Of a stretch of 64,000 nt of DNA, positions 52,008-62,000 are shown in pieces. Where the stretch lies: NCBI RefSeq assembly GCF_029714425.1, contig NZ_CP121668.1, positions 6,407,501-6,471,500 on the forward strand. The letters are read 5' to 3'. Both the position numbers and the translations under genes were made by a program. The DNA is from Bradyrhizobium sp. CB2312. GTDB lineage: Bacteria; Pseudomonadota; Alphaproteobacteria; Rhizobiales; Xanthobacteraceae. The notes beneath the pieces are model-generated. The model had not been told where the DNA came from, did no database searches, and saw only the letters and a program-made list of their open reading frames with translations. Numbering within the stretch: the first letter of the stretch is position 1; every line of letters begins with the position of its first letter.

Positions 52008-52932
52008 GGCTGGTCCTCCCGATCCTGTCGGCGAGCGCAATGAACTGATCGGCCGGCAGCTCCGGAACCGTTTCGGCATGCGCGATGCCTTCCGCCGTCC
52101 AGACGTCGACGGCATCCGAGCAGGCGCCGTAGCGGCGCAACCGGTCGGCAAGCCGCTCCTGCTCGGCCTTCAGGCTGTCGAGGTCGAAGGGACCGACCAG
52201 ACCCAGTAGCTCCAGCGCGGCCTCGCGGAAATCCTGCACATTGTCGTCGGCAAAGACGTCGGCGGCGCCGAGCAGCCGACGGTGCTTGCCGCCCATGGTG
52301 CGCCAGACCAGGGCGCGATCGCGGGAATCGAACTCCTCGACACCGCGATTGGTCTCAATCACTTCGGGACCCGACACCGCGATGCGCCCCTGCTCCGAAA
52401 CGGCGAGCGCCGAGCAGCAGCCTGCGATCAGGCCGCCGCCGCCATAGCATCCGGACCTGCCGCCGATCAGGCCGATCACCTTCACGCCGGCGGCGCGCGC
52501 TTCGATCACCGCCCGCATGATCTCGGCGATCGCGAGCTCACCGGCATTGGCTTCCTGCAACCGGACGCCGCCGGTATCGAACAGGATCAGGACGGGGATC
52601 GAGCCGATCTGGCACGCCGCGCGGAGCAGCCCTGTCAGCTTGGCGCCATGCACCTCGCCAAAGGCGCCGCCCATGAAACGTCCCTCCTGCGCGGCGACGA
52701 ACACCGGCGAGCCGTCAATGCGGCCGCGACCGACGATAATGCCATCGTCGAACTGCTCGGGAAGATCGAATATCTTCAAGTGCGGACTGACCTCGCGCTG
52801 CTCCGGTCCGATGAACTCGGCGAAGCTGCCGGCATCGAGCAGCAGTTCCAGCCGGGTGCGGGCCGACGCCTCGTAGAAGCTGGTGCTGCGGGCGCGTTCG
52901 GCCGGGGTGATGTCCTTGAGCTGCGCGGTCAT
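51994..52932 (-). CDS. mdcD: Malonate decarboxylase beta subunit
   Basis: 312 residues, crotonase/carboxyltransferase-like. Recognisable parts are the start SFYEASARTRLELLLDAGSF, GGAFGEVHGAKLTGLLRAA, FDTGGVRLQEANAGELAIAE and GRSGCYGGGGLIAG with an oxyanion-type glycine cluster. It forms the decarboxylating unit with MdcE. Its ATG overlaps the mdcC stop by 4 bases. Confidence 0.93.
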   Translation of the reverse strand: MTAQLKDITPAERARSTSFYEASARTRLELLLDAGSFAEFIGPEQREVSPHLKIFDLPEQFDDGIIVGRGRIDGSPVFVAAQEGRFMGGAFGEVHGAKLTGLLRAACQIGSIPVLILFDTGGVRLQEANAGELAIAEIMRAVIEARAAGVKVIGLIGGRSGCYGGGGLIAGCCSALAVSEQGRIAVSGPEVIETNRGVEEFDSRDRALVWRTMGGKHRRLLGAADVFADDNVQDFREAALELLGLVGPFDLDSLKAEQERLADRLRRYGACSDAVDVWTAEGIAHAETVPELPADQFIALADRIGRTSRDAR

Positions 52933-53246
52933 TGGTCGTCCTCCGCGATCAATCGCACCGCCTGCGCCAGCCGAAGCGAGACCGTATCGGGGCGTGCGCC
53001 GCCGTCATTGATCGAGAATCTCAGCCCGCCGGGTGAATAGCGCTCGACGAAATCGCCAATCACGGCAGTCCACACCTCACCGAAGCCGATTGCCGCGGTC
53101 TTGATGTCGAGGGCGCATTCCGCATCCGGCAGGACGCGCTCCACCAGCACTTCCAGATTGCCCGAGGCGACCACGCCGACGATCGCGCTCTGCCTGGTGC
53201 CGCCGGCCCGTGCGCGAACCCTGTGCTGAAACTTGAGATCTTCCAT
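52929..53246 (-). CDS. mdcC: Malonate decarboxylase acyl-carrier (delta) subunit
   Basis: 105 residues, a normal MdcC length. Ser28 in VVASGNLEVL is in the position that carries the phosphoribosyl-dephospho-CoA group in characterised enzymes. The C-terminal DFVERYSPGGLRFSINDGGA is typical. It shuttles acetyl and malonyl groups between MdcA, MdcH and MdcDE. Confidence 0.92.
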   Translation of the reverse strand: MEDLKFQHRVRARAGGTRQSAIVGVVASGNLEVLVERVLPDAECALDIKTAAIGFGEVWTAVIGDFVERYSPGGLRFSINDGGARPDTVSLRLAQAVRLIAEDDQ

Positions 53247-53255
53247 GGACCGTCC

Positions 53256-54902
53256 TCACCAGTTCCTGAATTTCGACGGCGGCGCATAGAGTCCACCCGA
53301 CCAGCGCACGAGATCCTTGATCGAGCGCGCCGCCAGCATGCTGCGATCCGCATCGAGCGGGTTGATGCCGAGATCCTCCGGGCGGCGGATCACCCCGCGC
53401 TCGCGCAGTCGCACGACCATGCCGTGGTCCCGTCGGCGGCCGACGTCGGTGTAGCCGGCGACACCGCGGATCGCCTGCTCGCGCTCCTGTGCGGTGCGGC
53501 ACAGCAAGAGGTTCGCCACGCCCTCCTCGGTGACGATATGCGTGACGTCGTCGCCATAAATCATGATCGGCGCGAGCTCGAGGTTGAGCTTCTCCGCGAG
53601 CTCGATGGCGTCGAGCTTCTCGACGAACAGCGGCACGTTCTTGTCGCCGAACGTCTCGCCGATCTGCACGACCAGCTTGCGGCCGCGGCGCATCAGGGCC
53701 GCACCGTCGGGGTCGGCCTCGACTCCCGCCTTCAGCCAGGGCTCGCTCGGATGACGCCGCCCACGAGCATCTGCGCCCATGTTCGGCGCGCCACCGAACC
53801 CGGCGATGCGGGACGTCGTGACGGTCGACGAATTCCCCTGCAGGTCGATCTGCAAGGTGGAGCCTATGAACATGTCGCAGGCATAGAGACCGGCGGTCTG
53901 GCAAAAGGCGCGATTGGAGCGTAGCGAGCCGTCAGGGCCGGTGAAGTACACGTCGGATCGGGCGCGGATGTAGTCGTCCATGCCGACCTCCGAGCCGAAC
54001 GAGTGGATCTGCCGCACCCAGCCGGACTCGATCGCGGGAATCAACGCCGGATGCGGATTCAGAGCGAATTGGGTTGCGATCCTGCCCTTCAGTCCCAATC
54101 GTTCACCGAAAGTCGGCAGCAGCAGCTCGATTGCGGCGGTACTGAAGCCGATGCCGTGATTGAGCCGCTGCACGCCATAAGGCGCATAGATGCCCTTGAT
54201 CGCGAGCATCGCGGTCAGGATCTGGCCCTCCGTGATCGCGGCCGGATCGCGCGTGAACAGCGGCTCGACGAAGAAGGGCTTGTCGGACTTGACGATGAAG
54301 TGGACCCGATCCGCCGGGATGTCGACCCGCGGCACCGTCTCGACGATCTCGTTGACCTGGGCGATCACGATGCCGTCCTTGAAGGCGGTGGCCTCCACCA
54401 CCGTCGGCGTGTCCTCGGTGTTCGGACCGGTGTAGAGATTGCCCTCGCGGTCGGCGCTGACGGCAGCGATCAACGCGACGTGCGGCGTCAAATCGATGAA
54501 GTAGCGGGCGAACAATTCGAGATAGGTGTGAACCGCGCCAAGCTCGATCTTGCCGCCGAAGAGCATGCGGGCGATGCGCGCCGATTGCGGCCCGGAATAG
54601 GCATAATCGAGGCGCTTTGCGACGCCGCGGTCGAACAGGTCCAGATGCTCGGGAAGAACGACGCCGGACTGCACCATGTGCAGATCGTTGACCTTCGCGA
54701 GATCGACTGCGAGCAGCGCGCGGCTGAGCAGATCGGCCTGCTTCTGGTTGTCACCCTCGAGGCAAACCCGGTCGCCCGGCTTGATCACCGCCTCCAGCAG
54801 CCGCGTGGCATCGTGCGCCGCCACGAGCTTGCCGCGCGCGAGCCCGACGCCTGCCGCGATGCGCGCATCGCGCGCGGCGCGGTTGTTCTGCCAGCTCGTC
54901 AT
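53256..54902 (-). CDS. mdcA: Malonate decarboxylase alpha subunit (acyl-carrier transferase)
   Basis: 548 residues, matching the family length. The CoA-transferase-like fold is seen in VIKPGDRVCLEGDNQKQADL, GGKIELGAVHTYLELFARYF, YAPYGVQRLNHGIGFSTAAI and IATQFALNPHPALIPAIESG. It exchanges acetyl for malonyl on the carrier protein. It starts inside the stop of an MBL-fold gene (ATGA) and heads the core mdcACDEG-B-F-H order. Confidence 0.94.
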   Translation of the reverse strand: MTSWQNNRAARDARIAAGVGLARGKLVAAHDATRLLEAVIKPGDRVCLEGDNQKQADLLSRALLAVDLAKVNDLHMVQSGVVLPEHLDLFDRGVAKRLDYAYSGPQSARIARMLFGGKIELGAVHTYLELFARYFIDLTPHVALIAAVSADREGNLYTGPNTEDTPTVVEATAFKDGIVIAQVNEIVETVPRVDIPADRVHFIVKSDKPFFVEPLFTRDPAAITEGQILTAMLAIKGIYAPYGVQRLNHGIGFSTAAIELLLPTFGERLGLKGRIATQFALNPHPALIPAIESGWVRQIHSFGSEVGMDDYIRARSDVYFTGPDGSLRSNRAFCQTAGLYACDMFIGSTLQIDLQGNSSTVTTSRIAGFGGAPNMGADARGRRHPSEPWLKAGVEADPDGAALMRRGRKLVVQIGETFGDKNVPLFVEKLDAIELAEKLNLELAPIMIYGDDVTHIVTEEGVANLLLCRTAQEREQAIRGVAGYTDVGRRRDHGMVVRLRERGVIRRPEDLGINPLDADRSMLAARSIKDLVRWSGGLYAPPSKFRNW

Positions 54903-55765
54903 GACTTCTGTTCCTTCGCGGCATTGGCTCCGCTCCAGAGCGACCCGGGATTGGCGCGATCGGGATAGAGCTCCAGCATCGCCTCATAGAGCTCGCGTGG
55001 CGATGCCGTCGCTTCGTCGAGGCGATTGAAATCGAGCAGATATTGCCGGGTTTCCGCAATGTTGCGCGGGTGATCGTCATTGTCCGGCTTCTTATGTCCG
55101 GCGATCACGAAACGCGGCTTCAGTGCCTCGAGCCGGTCGAGCGCGGCGATCCATTCCAGCCGGCTCGCAGTATCGGTTTCGGCAAGATAAGGATGGATGC
55201 CGTTATAGATGGTATCGCCCGCAACGATCAGGTCGAGAGATGGAACATGCAGCGCGGTGGACCTCGCCGTATCGGTTCGGCCCATATCGATGACGGCGAG
55301 CTTGTGTCCTTCCAGCATAAGCTCGCCCGCCAGCGGCTCGGCCGCGACCAGGCGCTCTGCGATCTCGCCCGGAAAGCGCTTACGCCAGAAACCATCGAGC
55401 GAGGTCGGCGAAAGCTGAGTCTTCATCTCGTCGACGACGTCGGGAACGGCCACGGCTCTGGCATTCGGAAAGCGGTCGAGCAGCGGCACGAGCCCGAAGA
55501 AGTGATCGCCGTGGCCATGCGTCACGTAGATCGCGGTCAGATTGCGGCCGCGCGACACGACCCAGTCAAGCAGCGTCTTCGACTGACCGGCGGTGAGGAA
55601 CGTATCGACCAGCACCGCGTCTCGCTCGCCATAGATGAGGGTTGAGGAGTTCGCGACCCACATCAGGTCCGGATTGCCCGAGGGCAAGTCGCGACTGAGT
55701 CCGGCTCGCTTCACCGTCGTCGCGCTCCAGTTCAGGGCGGCGCTGCTATTCTCGATCGGGCTCAT
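54899..55765 (-). CDS. MBL-fold metallohydrolase coupled to mdcA
   Basis: 288 residues from an ATG preceded by CGGAGAA. The metallo-beta-lactamase metal site is HGHGDHFFG, with later metal-ligand candidates in VAGDTIYNG and VIAGHK. It has no signal peptide and so acts in the cytoplasm on an unknown ester, lactone or thioester. The ATGA overlap with mdcA makes it an operon member, which is not part of the known mdc set. Confidence 0.85.
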   Translation of the reverse strand: MSPIENSSAALNWSATTVKRAGLSRDLPSGNPDLMWVANSSTLIYGERDAVLVDTFLTAGQSKTLLDWVVSRGRNLTAIYVTHGHGDHFFGLVPLLDRFPNARAVAVPDVVDEMKTQLSPTSLDGFWRKRFPGEIAERLVAAEPLAGELMLEGHKLAVIDMGRTDTARSTALHVPSLDLIVAGDTIYNGIHPYLAETDTASRLEWIAALDRLEALKPRFVIAGHKKPDNDDHPRNIAETRQYLLDFNRLDEATASPRELYEAMLELYPDRANPGSLWSGANAAKEQKS

Positions 55766-55792
55766 GGAATTCTCCGGGATGGGCAGTCGGAC

Positions 55793-55818
55793 CGGCGGGA
55801 GTGCTGTCGCTCCCGCCG
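55793..55818 (-). other. Hairpin between the alpha/beta hydrolase and MBL genes
   Basis: CGGCGGGAG (55793-55801) and CTCCCGCCG (55810-55818) give nine perfect pairs with an 8-base loop in the 98-base gap, with no T-run on the minus strand. It may partly separate the hydrolase transcript from the malonate genes. Confidence 0.5.
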
Positions 55819-55863
55819 TCCTTCCTTCTGCCGACCGTGCGTCAGGACCGGCAAAATACGTCG

Positions 55864-56649
55864 TCAGCGCGTGGCCGGCTGCTGGATGCTGCGCGCGGCG
55901 CGGGCAATCACGGCCGCCACTTCCTTCGGGTGCGACTCGTAGACGGAGTGGCTGGCGCCGGGGATCACGGTGGTCTGGCTCTTGGCGCGCTCGTAGTACC
56001 AGCGTTCGAGATCCGGATTGATGATCTGGTCGCCGCCGGCAACGATGCCCCAGCTCGGCTTGGTCTTCCACGCGGCCGCGGTCAGCGGCGTGCTGAACAC
56101 CTGGGTCGCGGCCAGAACCTGGGAGCGCGCAGCGAACTCGGCGCGCTCGCGCGGCAGATCGGGCGCGAACAGTTTCGGGAATTGCACGGGATCGAGATAG
56201 GTGAATTTGTCGGGTGTGATCTTGATGACGCCTTCGGTCTTGCCGAGCACGCTCGGCGTCTTCTTGCCGAGTGCCGCTTCGTCCTCGCCGACGTCGGGCG
56301 CGTGAGCGGCGACGTAGACGAGACCCACGACGTTGGGATGGACGCCGGCTTCGGTGATGATCGAGCCGCCATAGCTGTGGCCGACGAGGAGCGTCGGACC
56401 GTCCTGGAGATCGAGAATCCGCTTCGCTGCCGTGACGTCGTCGGCAAATGTGGTTTCGGGCTCCTGCACCATCGTCACGCGGAAACCGTCCTTGGTCAGG
56501 ATCTCGTAGACGGGCTTCCAGCCCGACGCATCCACCCAGGCGCCGTGCACCAGGACGATGTTCTTCAGGGGTTCCGCGCGAGCCGGGGCGACGGTCGCGA
56601 ACAGGGAGAGAGCGGCGGCGAAGGCGAGGCCTGCGTTGAGGTGTTTCAT
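55864..56649 (-). CDS. Secreted alpha/beta hydrolase
   Basis: 261 residues with a signal peptide (LAFAAALSLFATVAPARA). The mature fold has VLVHGAWVDASGW (oxyanion region), nucleophile elbow VGHSYGGS, an acid in AGGDQIINPDLE and the final histidine in PGASHSVYESHP. It resembles the EstC-like/salicylate-esterase group of small hydrolases. A periplasmic ester hydrolase ahead of malonate genes could release malonate or related acids, but that is inference. Confidence 0.85.
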   Translation of the reverse strand: MKHLNAGLAFAAALSLFATVAPARAEPLKNIVLVHGAWVDASGWKPVYEILTKDGFRVTMVQEPETTFADDVTAAKRILDLQDGPTLLVGHSYGGSIITEAGVHPNVVGLVYVAAHAPDVGEDEAALGKKTPSVLGKTEGVIKITPDKFTYLDPVQFPKLFAPDLPRERAEFAARSQVLAATQVFSTPLTAAAWKTKPSWGIVAGGDQIINPDLERWYYERAKSQTTVIPGASHSVYESHPKEVAAVIARAARSIQQPATR

Positions 56650-56709
56650 GTCGGGATCACTCCGGGTTGGAATGACGCGACACTAGATTCGACGCCCGCT
56701 TGCGTATTT

Positions 56710-56757
56710 CGGCAAACAACGGCCGTTGCCACTTCGCACGCCGGCAAGTGTTTGCCG
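56710..56757. promoter_or_regulatory. Operator-like repeats upstream of the hydrolase-MBL-mdc genes
   Basis: CGGCAA occurs at 56710-56715 and 56742-56747. The second is part of CGGCAA-gtgt-TTGCCG (56742-56757). The first abuts the perfect palindrome CAACGGCCGTTG (56717-56728). They lie 60-110 bases before the hydrolase start on the minus strand, a usual operator position. Confidence 0.45.
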
Positions 56758-56864
56758 CAGCTCTTCCCGCTCGCGTCCGGTTTTTTCTGACGGCACGACC
56801 TCCTGCGCATGCGGAGCGGCAGGCGTTCGTAAGCGAAAGACGGCGTGTATCGGTTCTGTCATTC

Positions 56865-56882
56865 GAGACAGATGTTCAAGCA
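56865..56882. promoter_or_regulatory. Inverted repeat upstream of the small secreted protein gene
   Basis: TCTGTC-attcga-GACAGA, 6-base perfect arms, ends 15 bases before the ATG at 56898. It would overlap the leader and could be an operator or a translation-affecting hairpin. Confidence 0.35.
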
Positions 56883-56897
56883 CCGAGAGGATCGACA

Positions 56898-57257
56898 ATG
56901 ACATCGAATTCACTCATCCGGATTGCAGCTATCAATATAATCCTGCTGGAAGCGGCATCCCCGGTTCATGCGGCGCCCTGCAAGGATTCGATCTGGCGCG
57001 TCCAGGCGCAGTTGGACGCGGCCATCGAGAAGAATGCCGGCGCACATGGTTGGGGCCCGGAAAGTCTCAATGCGCTGCGCAGTCATCAGCCGACACCACG
57101 ATCGCTGGCAGAGGCCGAAGGCGCGAGCGGAGCGCATCTTCGGCTCGCGCTCGATGCCCTCGATCGCGCGCGCGCCGCGGACCGTTCCAAGGACATTGCG
57201 AGGTGCCGCCGGGAGCTGTCCGAGGCAACGCTGCTGCTTCAGAAGCAGCCACAATGA
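56898..57257 (+). CDS. Small secreted helical protein, function unknown
   Basis: 119 residues from an ATG with GAGAGG upstream. A signal peptide (LIRIAAINIILLEAASPVHA) precedes a helical mature part with one cysteine near its start (PCKDSIWRVQAQLDAAIEKN) and another near the C-terminus (ARCRRELSEATLLL), possibly disulfide-linked. It is not a recognised family. It is the first + strand gene before the RND operon and may be part of it. Confidence 0.65.
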   Translation: MTSNSLIRIAAINIILLEAASPVHAAPCKDSIWRVQAQLDAAIEKNAGAHGWGPESLNALRSHQPTPRSLAEAEGASGAHLRLALDALDRARAADRSKDIARCRRELSEATLLLQKQPQ

Positions 57258-57369
57258 GGGAGATCCCACCCGACCGTGCGGCCAGACAGCCGGACGTGCG
57301 TTCAGGGAATACCAGTGCGCCGGCCGCTTCCTATCGTCCCGCGCAAGTGAAAGACTCCGGAGCAAGCCC

Positions 57370-57897
57370 ATGCAAGAACAGCTCTCATCGAACAGATCCA
57401 GATACCGCCGGTCTGCATCGATGCATCTGCGCGTGGCGCTCGCAGCTAGCTGGATATGGCTGATCCCGGCTGCGGCAAATGCGCAAATGACGCTGCCGAC
57501 GACGCAGCCCCCCGTCGGCATGTCCGCGACTTCGCCGCTCAACCTCGGCTCGACGCGGCCTGAAGGCATTCCGCTGGGCTCCACAGAAATCACAACGCCC
57601 GGCGTGTCCCCGATCAATCCTTCGCTGGGCATGACGAACTGCCCCGTCTCAGGCAATACCGGATCATCGGGCGCACCGTTCGATGGCGGCGGGCTCTCCG
57701 GAAGCTCGTCGCTCGCCTGCCAGAGCGGCACGACGACGCCATCCGCCCTGCCTGCCCCGACATCCACGATTGGTCGCGTCGGAATTCCGCTCGGGTCCAC
57801 CGAGCTCGGCGGCGCAGGAACAAGTCCGTTTGTGCCGGTGCCCGGCCCCACGTCCGCGGGCAGCACGCTCCCAATCGACGGCTCCAGCAATCCCTGA
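57370..57897 (+). CDS. Secreted low-complexity protein with GIPLGSTE repeats
   Basis: 175 residues. A signal segment (VALAASWIWLIPAAANAQ) lies about 18 residues in. The mature part is rich in Gly, Pro, Ser and Thr, with a repeated unit GIPLGSTEI...PGVSPINP and GIPLGSTEL...GTSPFVPV, and two cysteines (NCPVSG, LACQSG) between. It resembles hypothetical proteins I associate with Bradyrhizobium. It lies 20 bases before the RND adaptor gene and so is probably cotranscribed. Confidence 0.65.
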   Translation: MQEQLSSNRSRYRRSASMHLRVALAASWIWLIPAAANAQMTLPTTQPPVGMSATSPLNLGSTRPEGIPLGSTEITTPGVSPINPSLGMTNCPVSGNTGSSGAPFDGGGLSGSSSLACQSGTTTPSALPAPTSTIGRVGIPLGSTELGGAGTSPFVPVPGPTSAGSTLPIDGSSNP

Positions 57898-57917
57898 GAT
57901 CACCCAGGAGCATCACC

Positions 57918-59090
57918 GTGAAGCGGACCCTCACCATTGCATCCGTTGCTCTCGCCGCGATCCTGATCGGCGGAGCCCTCTGGTTCTTCAGTAGCGATCA
58001 GAAGCCGGCCGTCGCGGCCGCGCCGGTACCCGTCGCCGTGCCGGTGGTTGCTGCCACCGTCACCGGCAAGGACGTCCCAATCTATCTGCGCGGCATCGGC
58101 ACGGTGATTGCCTACAACACCGACATCGTGCGCAGCCAGATTCAGGGGCAGATCGTCAAGATCGCCTTCACCGAGGGACAGACCGTCAAGACCGGCGATC
58201 TGCTCGCCCAGATCGACCCACGGCCTTATGAGGCCCAGATCGAGCAGCTGACGGCCAATCGCGACAGGGACCAGGCGCAGCTCGTCAATGCCGAGGCCAA
58301 CCTGTCCCGCTACAATCGGCTCGGCGACAAGGGCTATGCGACCCCGCAACTGATCGAGACGCAGACGGCGCAGGTGGCGCAGCTCAAGGCCGCCGTGAAG
58401 GCGGACCAGGCCCAGATCGACGAGGCCAATGTCCAGCTCAGCTACACGCGCCTGACGTCGGCGATTCCCGGCATCACCGGCGTTCGCCAGATCGATGTCG
58501 GCAACGTGATCCATCCGACCGACCCGAACGGTCTTGTCGTCGTCACGCAGATAGAGCCGATCTCGCTGCTGTTCACCCTGCCGCAGACCGACCTGCCCGT
58601 GATCCAGCAGCACGCAGCAAAGGGAGAGCTGAAGGTCATCGCCTACAGCCAAGACAACAAGATCAAGCTCGACGAAGGCACGCTGCTGCTGGTCAACAAC
58701 GAGATCGCGGGCACGACCGGCACCGTCCAGCTCAAGGCGGTGTTTCCGAACCATGAGCATCGGCTGTGGCCGGGCCAGCTGGTGAACGCACGCCTGCTGC
58801 TTGAGATTCAGAAGAACGCGCTCACTGTTGCCGGCTCGGCTGTACAGCAGGGGCCGAACGGCAGCTATGTCTATGTCGTATCTCCCGACCAGACCGCGGC
58901 CTTGCGTTCCGTTCACGTCGCGCAGATCAGCGATGGCCAGGCCCTGATCGACCATGGGCTGAAATCCGGCGAGGTCGTCGTGGTCGACGGCCAGTATCGG
59001 TTGACTGAAGGCAGCCGCGTTCGCGAGCTGCACGACAAGGCCGCGCAGGAAGCCGACCTGCAGAGCGCCGTGCAGGATGCGATCCCATGA
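57918..59090 (+). CDS. RND efflux membrane-fusion protein (MdtA type)
   Basis: 390 residues from a GTG with AGGAG seven bases upstream. One N-terminal helix (TIASVALAAILIGGALWFF) anchors it. The lipoyl domain (VRSQIQGQIVKIAFTEGQTV), coiled-coil hairpin, YTRLTSAIPGITGVRQIDVG and the beta-barrel with GQLVNARLLLEIQKNALTV follow the MdtA/AcrA plan. It works with the pump encoded next, whose start overlaps its stop by 4 bases. No outer-membrane channel gene is present. Confidence 0.92.
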   Translation: MKRTLTIASVALAAILIGGALWFFSSDQKPAVAAAPVPVAVPVVAATVTGKDVPIYLRGIGTVIAYNTDIVRSQIQGQIVKIAFTEGQTVKTGDLLAQIDPRPYEAQIEQLTANRDRDQAQLVNAEANLSRYNRLGDKGYATPQLIETQTAQVAQLKAAVKADQAQIDEANVQLSYTRLTSAIPGITGVRQIDVGNVIHPTDPNGLVVVTQIEPISLLFTLPQTDLPVIQQHAAKGELKVIAYSQDNKIKLDEGTLLLVNNEIAGTTGTVQLKAVFPNHEHRLWPGQLVNARLLLEIQKNALTVAGSAVQQGPNGSYVYVVSPDQTAALRSVHVAQISDGQALIDHGLKSGEVVVVDGQYRLTEGSRVRELHDKAAQEADLQSAVQDAIP

Positions 59091-62000
59091 ACCTCTCCGC
59101 GCCGTTCATCCTGCGCCCGATCGCGACCGCCCTGCTGATGGCAGGCCTGCTGCTGCTCGGCCTTGCGGCCTATCCGCTGCTGCCGGTCGGCGCGCTGCCG
59201 AACGTCAATTACCCGACCATCCAGATCTCGGCGCAATTGCCCGGCGCCGACCCCGGAACCATCGCCTCGTCGGTCGCCACGCCGCTCGAACAGCAGCTCA
59301 GCCAGATCCCAGGTGTCACCCAGCTCACCTCGTCCAGCGCGCTCGGCGTTGCCCAGCTCACGGTGCAGTTCGAGCTGTCGCGTACCGTGGACAGCGCTGC
59401 GGTCGACGTGCTCTCCGCGATCAATGCCGCCAGCCCGTTCCTGCCGCAGAACATCCCTTACCCGCCGACGATCAGGAAGGTGAATCCGGCCGAGACGCCG
59501 ATCATGCTGATCGCGCTGACGTCGGACTCGCTGCCGCTGACCACGGTCGACGCCTATGCGGAAAACATCCTGCTGCCGAAGATCTCGCAGGTTCCCGGCG
59601 TCGGCCTCGTCGGCATCGGCGGACAGCAGAAGCCGGCCATCCGCATCCGCGTCAATCCACAGGCGCTTGCCGCCCGCAGTCTCGGCCTCGAGGATGTCCG
59701 CAACGTGATCGCCGGCGCCAATGTCGACCTGCCCAAGGGCACGCTCAACAGCCCGCGCGTCACCTACACGCTGAACACCAACGACCAGCTGCTGAAGCCC
59801 TCCGCTTACGAAGACCTCATCATCGCCTATCGCAACGGCTCGCCGGTGCGCCTGCGCGATATCGGCTCGGCGATCGAGGCGCCCGAAAACGACCTCCTGG
59901 CCGGCTGGTACGGCAAGGAGCCCGCCGTCATCCTCGCCGTCCAGCGCGTCCCCGGTGCCAACGTCATCGAGACTGTCGACCGCATCAAGAAGCTGCTACC
60001 GCAGCTCCAGGCTTCCGTTCCGCCGGCGATCAAGGTGACGATCGCCGCCGATCGCACCGCCACCATCCGCGCCGCGGTCTCCGACGTTCAATTCACGCTG
60101 ATGCTGACGGTCGCCCTGGTGGTGATGGTCATATTCCTGTTCCTGCGGAATTTTTGGGCCACCATCATCCCGGCGATCACCGTTCCTCTGGCGCTGGTCG
60201 GCACATTCGCGGTGCTTTACGTGCTCGGCTACAGCCTGGACAACCTCTCGCTGATGGCGCTGTCGATTGCAGTGGGCTTCGTGGTCGATGATGCCGTCGT
60301 CGTCATCGAGAACATCGTGCGCCATCTCGAGCAGGGCATGACGCCGATGGAGGCTGCGCTCAAGGGCTCCAGCGAAATCGGCTTCACGATCGTCTCCATC
60401 ACCCTGTCGCTGATCGCGGTTTTCATCCCGCTGTTCCTGATGGGCGGCTATGTCGGCAAGCTATTCCAGGAATTCGCCGTCACGATCACCGCCTCGCTGC
60501 TGCTGTCGCTGGTCATCTCGCTCACGCTCACGCCGATGATGTGCGCGCGGCTCCTGAAGGACGATTCGCGGAAGAAGCATGGCCGGCTCTACCTCGTCTT
60601 CGAGCGAGGCTTCGATGCCCTGCTTGCGCTCTATGCGCGAGGCCTGCGCGTCGTGCTACGCCATCGCTTCGTGACGCTGCTCGTGATGCTCTCGACCATC
60701 GCGCTGACCGGCTATCTCTACGTGATCATTCCGAAGGGCTTCTTCCCGCAGCAGGACACCGGACAGATCGTCGGCATCACCGAAGCCGCCCAGGACATCT
60801 CCTTCCCAGCGATGTCCGAACGCCAGCAGGCGATCGTCAACATCCTCTTGAAGGACCCGGCCATTCAATCGGTGGCAAGCTATATCGGCCCCGGCGGCCC
60901 GACCGCAACGCTCAACCAGGGGCGCATCTTCATCGTCCTGAAGCCGAAGCCCGAACGCAAGGCCAGCGCTGACCAGATCATCAACCGCCTGGGCCCCCAA
61001 CTCGCCCACATCCAGGGCATCACGCTCTACATGCAGGCGGCGCAGGACATCACGATTGGCGCACGACTCTCGAAGACACAGTACCAGTACACGCTGACAG
61101 ACGCCGATTCCAACGAGCTCAACCACTGGGCTGCGATCTTCCTGGAGAAGCTCCGCGCCCTCGACGGCATCACCGACGTCGCGAGCGACCAGGCCAATGC
61201 CGGTCCGCGGCTGGAGGTCACCGTCGATCGCGAAGTCGCCTCAAGTTTCGGCATCCTGCCCACGACGATCGACAACACGCTCGACGACGCCTTCGGCCAG
61301 CGCATCGTCTCCACCATGTTCACCTCGCTGAACCAGTATCACGTCGTGATGGAGGTCGACCCGCGCTTCCAGTACGGCCCCGAGGCGCTCAAGGACATCT
61401 ACCTGAACTCGGCCACCGGCCAGCAGGTCCCGCTCAGCACGCTGGTTCACAGCGTGATCAAGCCCGCGCCGATCCTGATCAACCACCAGGGCCTGTTTCC
61501 GTCGGTGACGATCTCGTTCAACCTGAAGCCCGGCGTGGCGCTGGGCGATGCGGTGACGGCGATCCAGAAGATCGAGAAGGACACCGGCAAGCCCGCCTCG
61601 CTGTCGACCTCGTTCCAGGGCAACGCCCAGGCCTTCCAGTCGTCCCTGCGAGGCACGCCGCTCTTGATCGGTGCGGCGCTGATCGTGATCTACATCATCC
61701 TCGGCGTTCTCTATGAGAGCCTGATCCACCCCATTACGATCCTGTCGACGCTGCCTTCGGCCGGCATCGGCGCGCTGCTGCTGCTGCTGGCGGTCCACAT
61801 GGACCTCAGCGTCATCGCCATCATCGGCATCATCCTCTTGATTGGCATCGTCAAGAAGAACGGCATCATGCTGGTCGACTTTGCTCTCGAGGTGGAGCGC
61901 CAGCATGGGCTCAGCCCGGAAGAAGCGATCTACCAGGCCTGCACGCTGCGCTTCCGCCCGATCCTGATGACGACGATGGCGGCGCTGCTCGGCGGCGTGC

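Noticed and set aside
54899..56071. A longer frame for the MBL-fold protein
   Set aside because: The added N-terminus overlaps the alpha/beta hydrolase gene; the ATG at 55765 has a good ribosome site.
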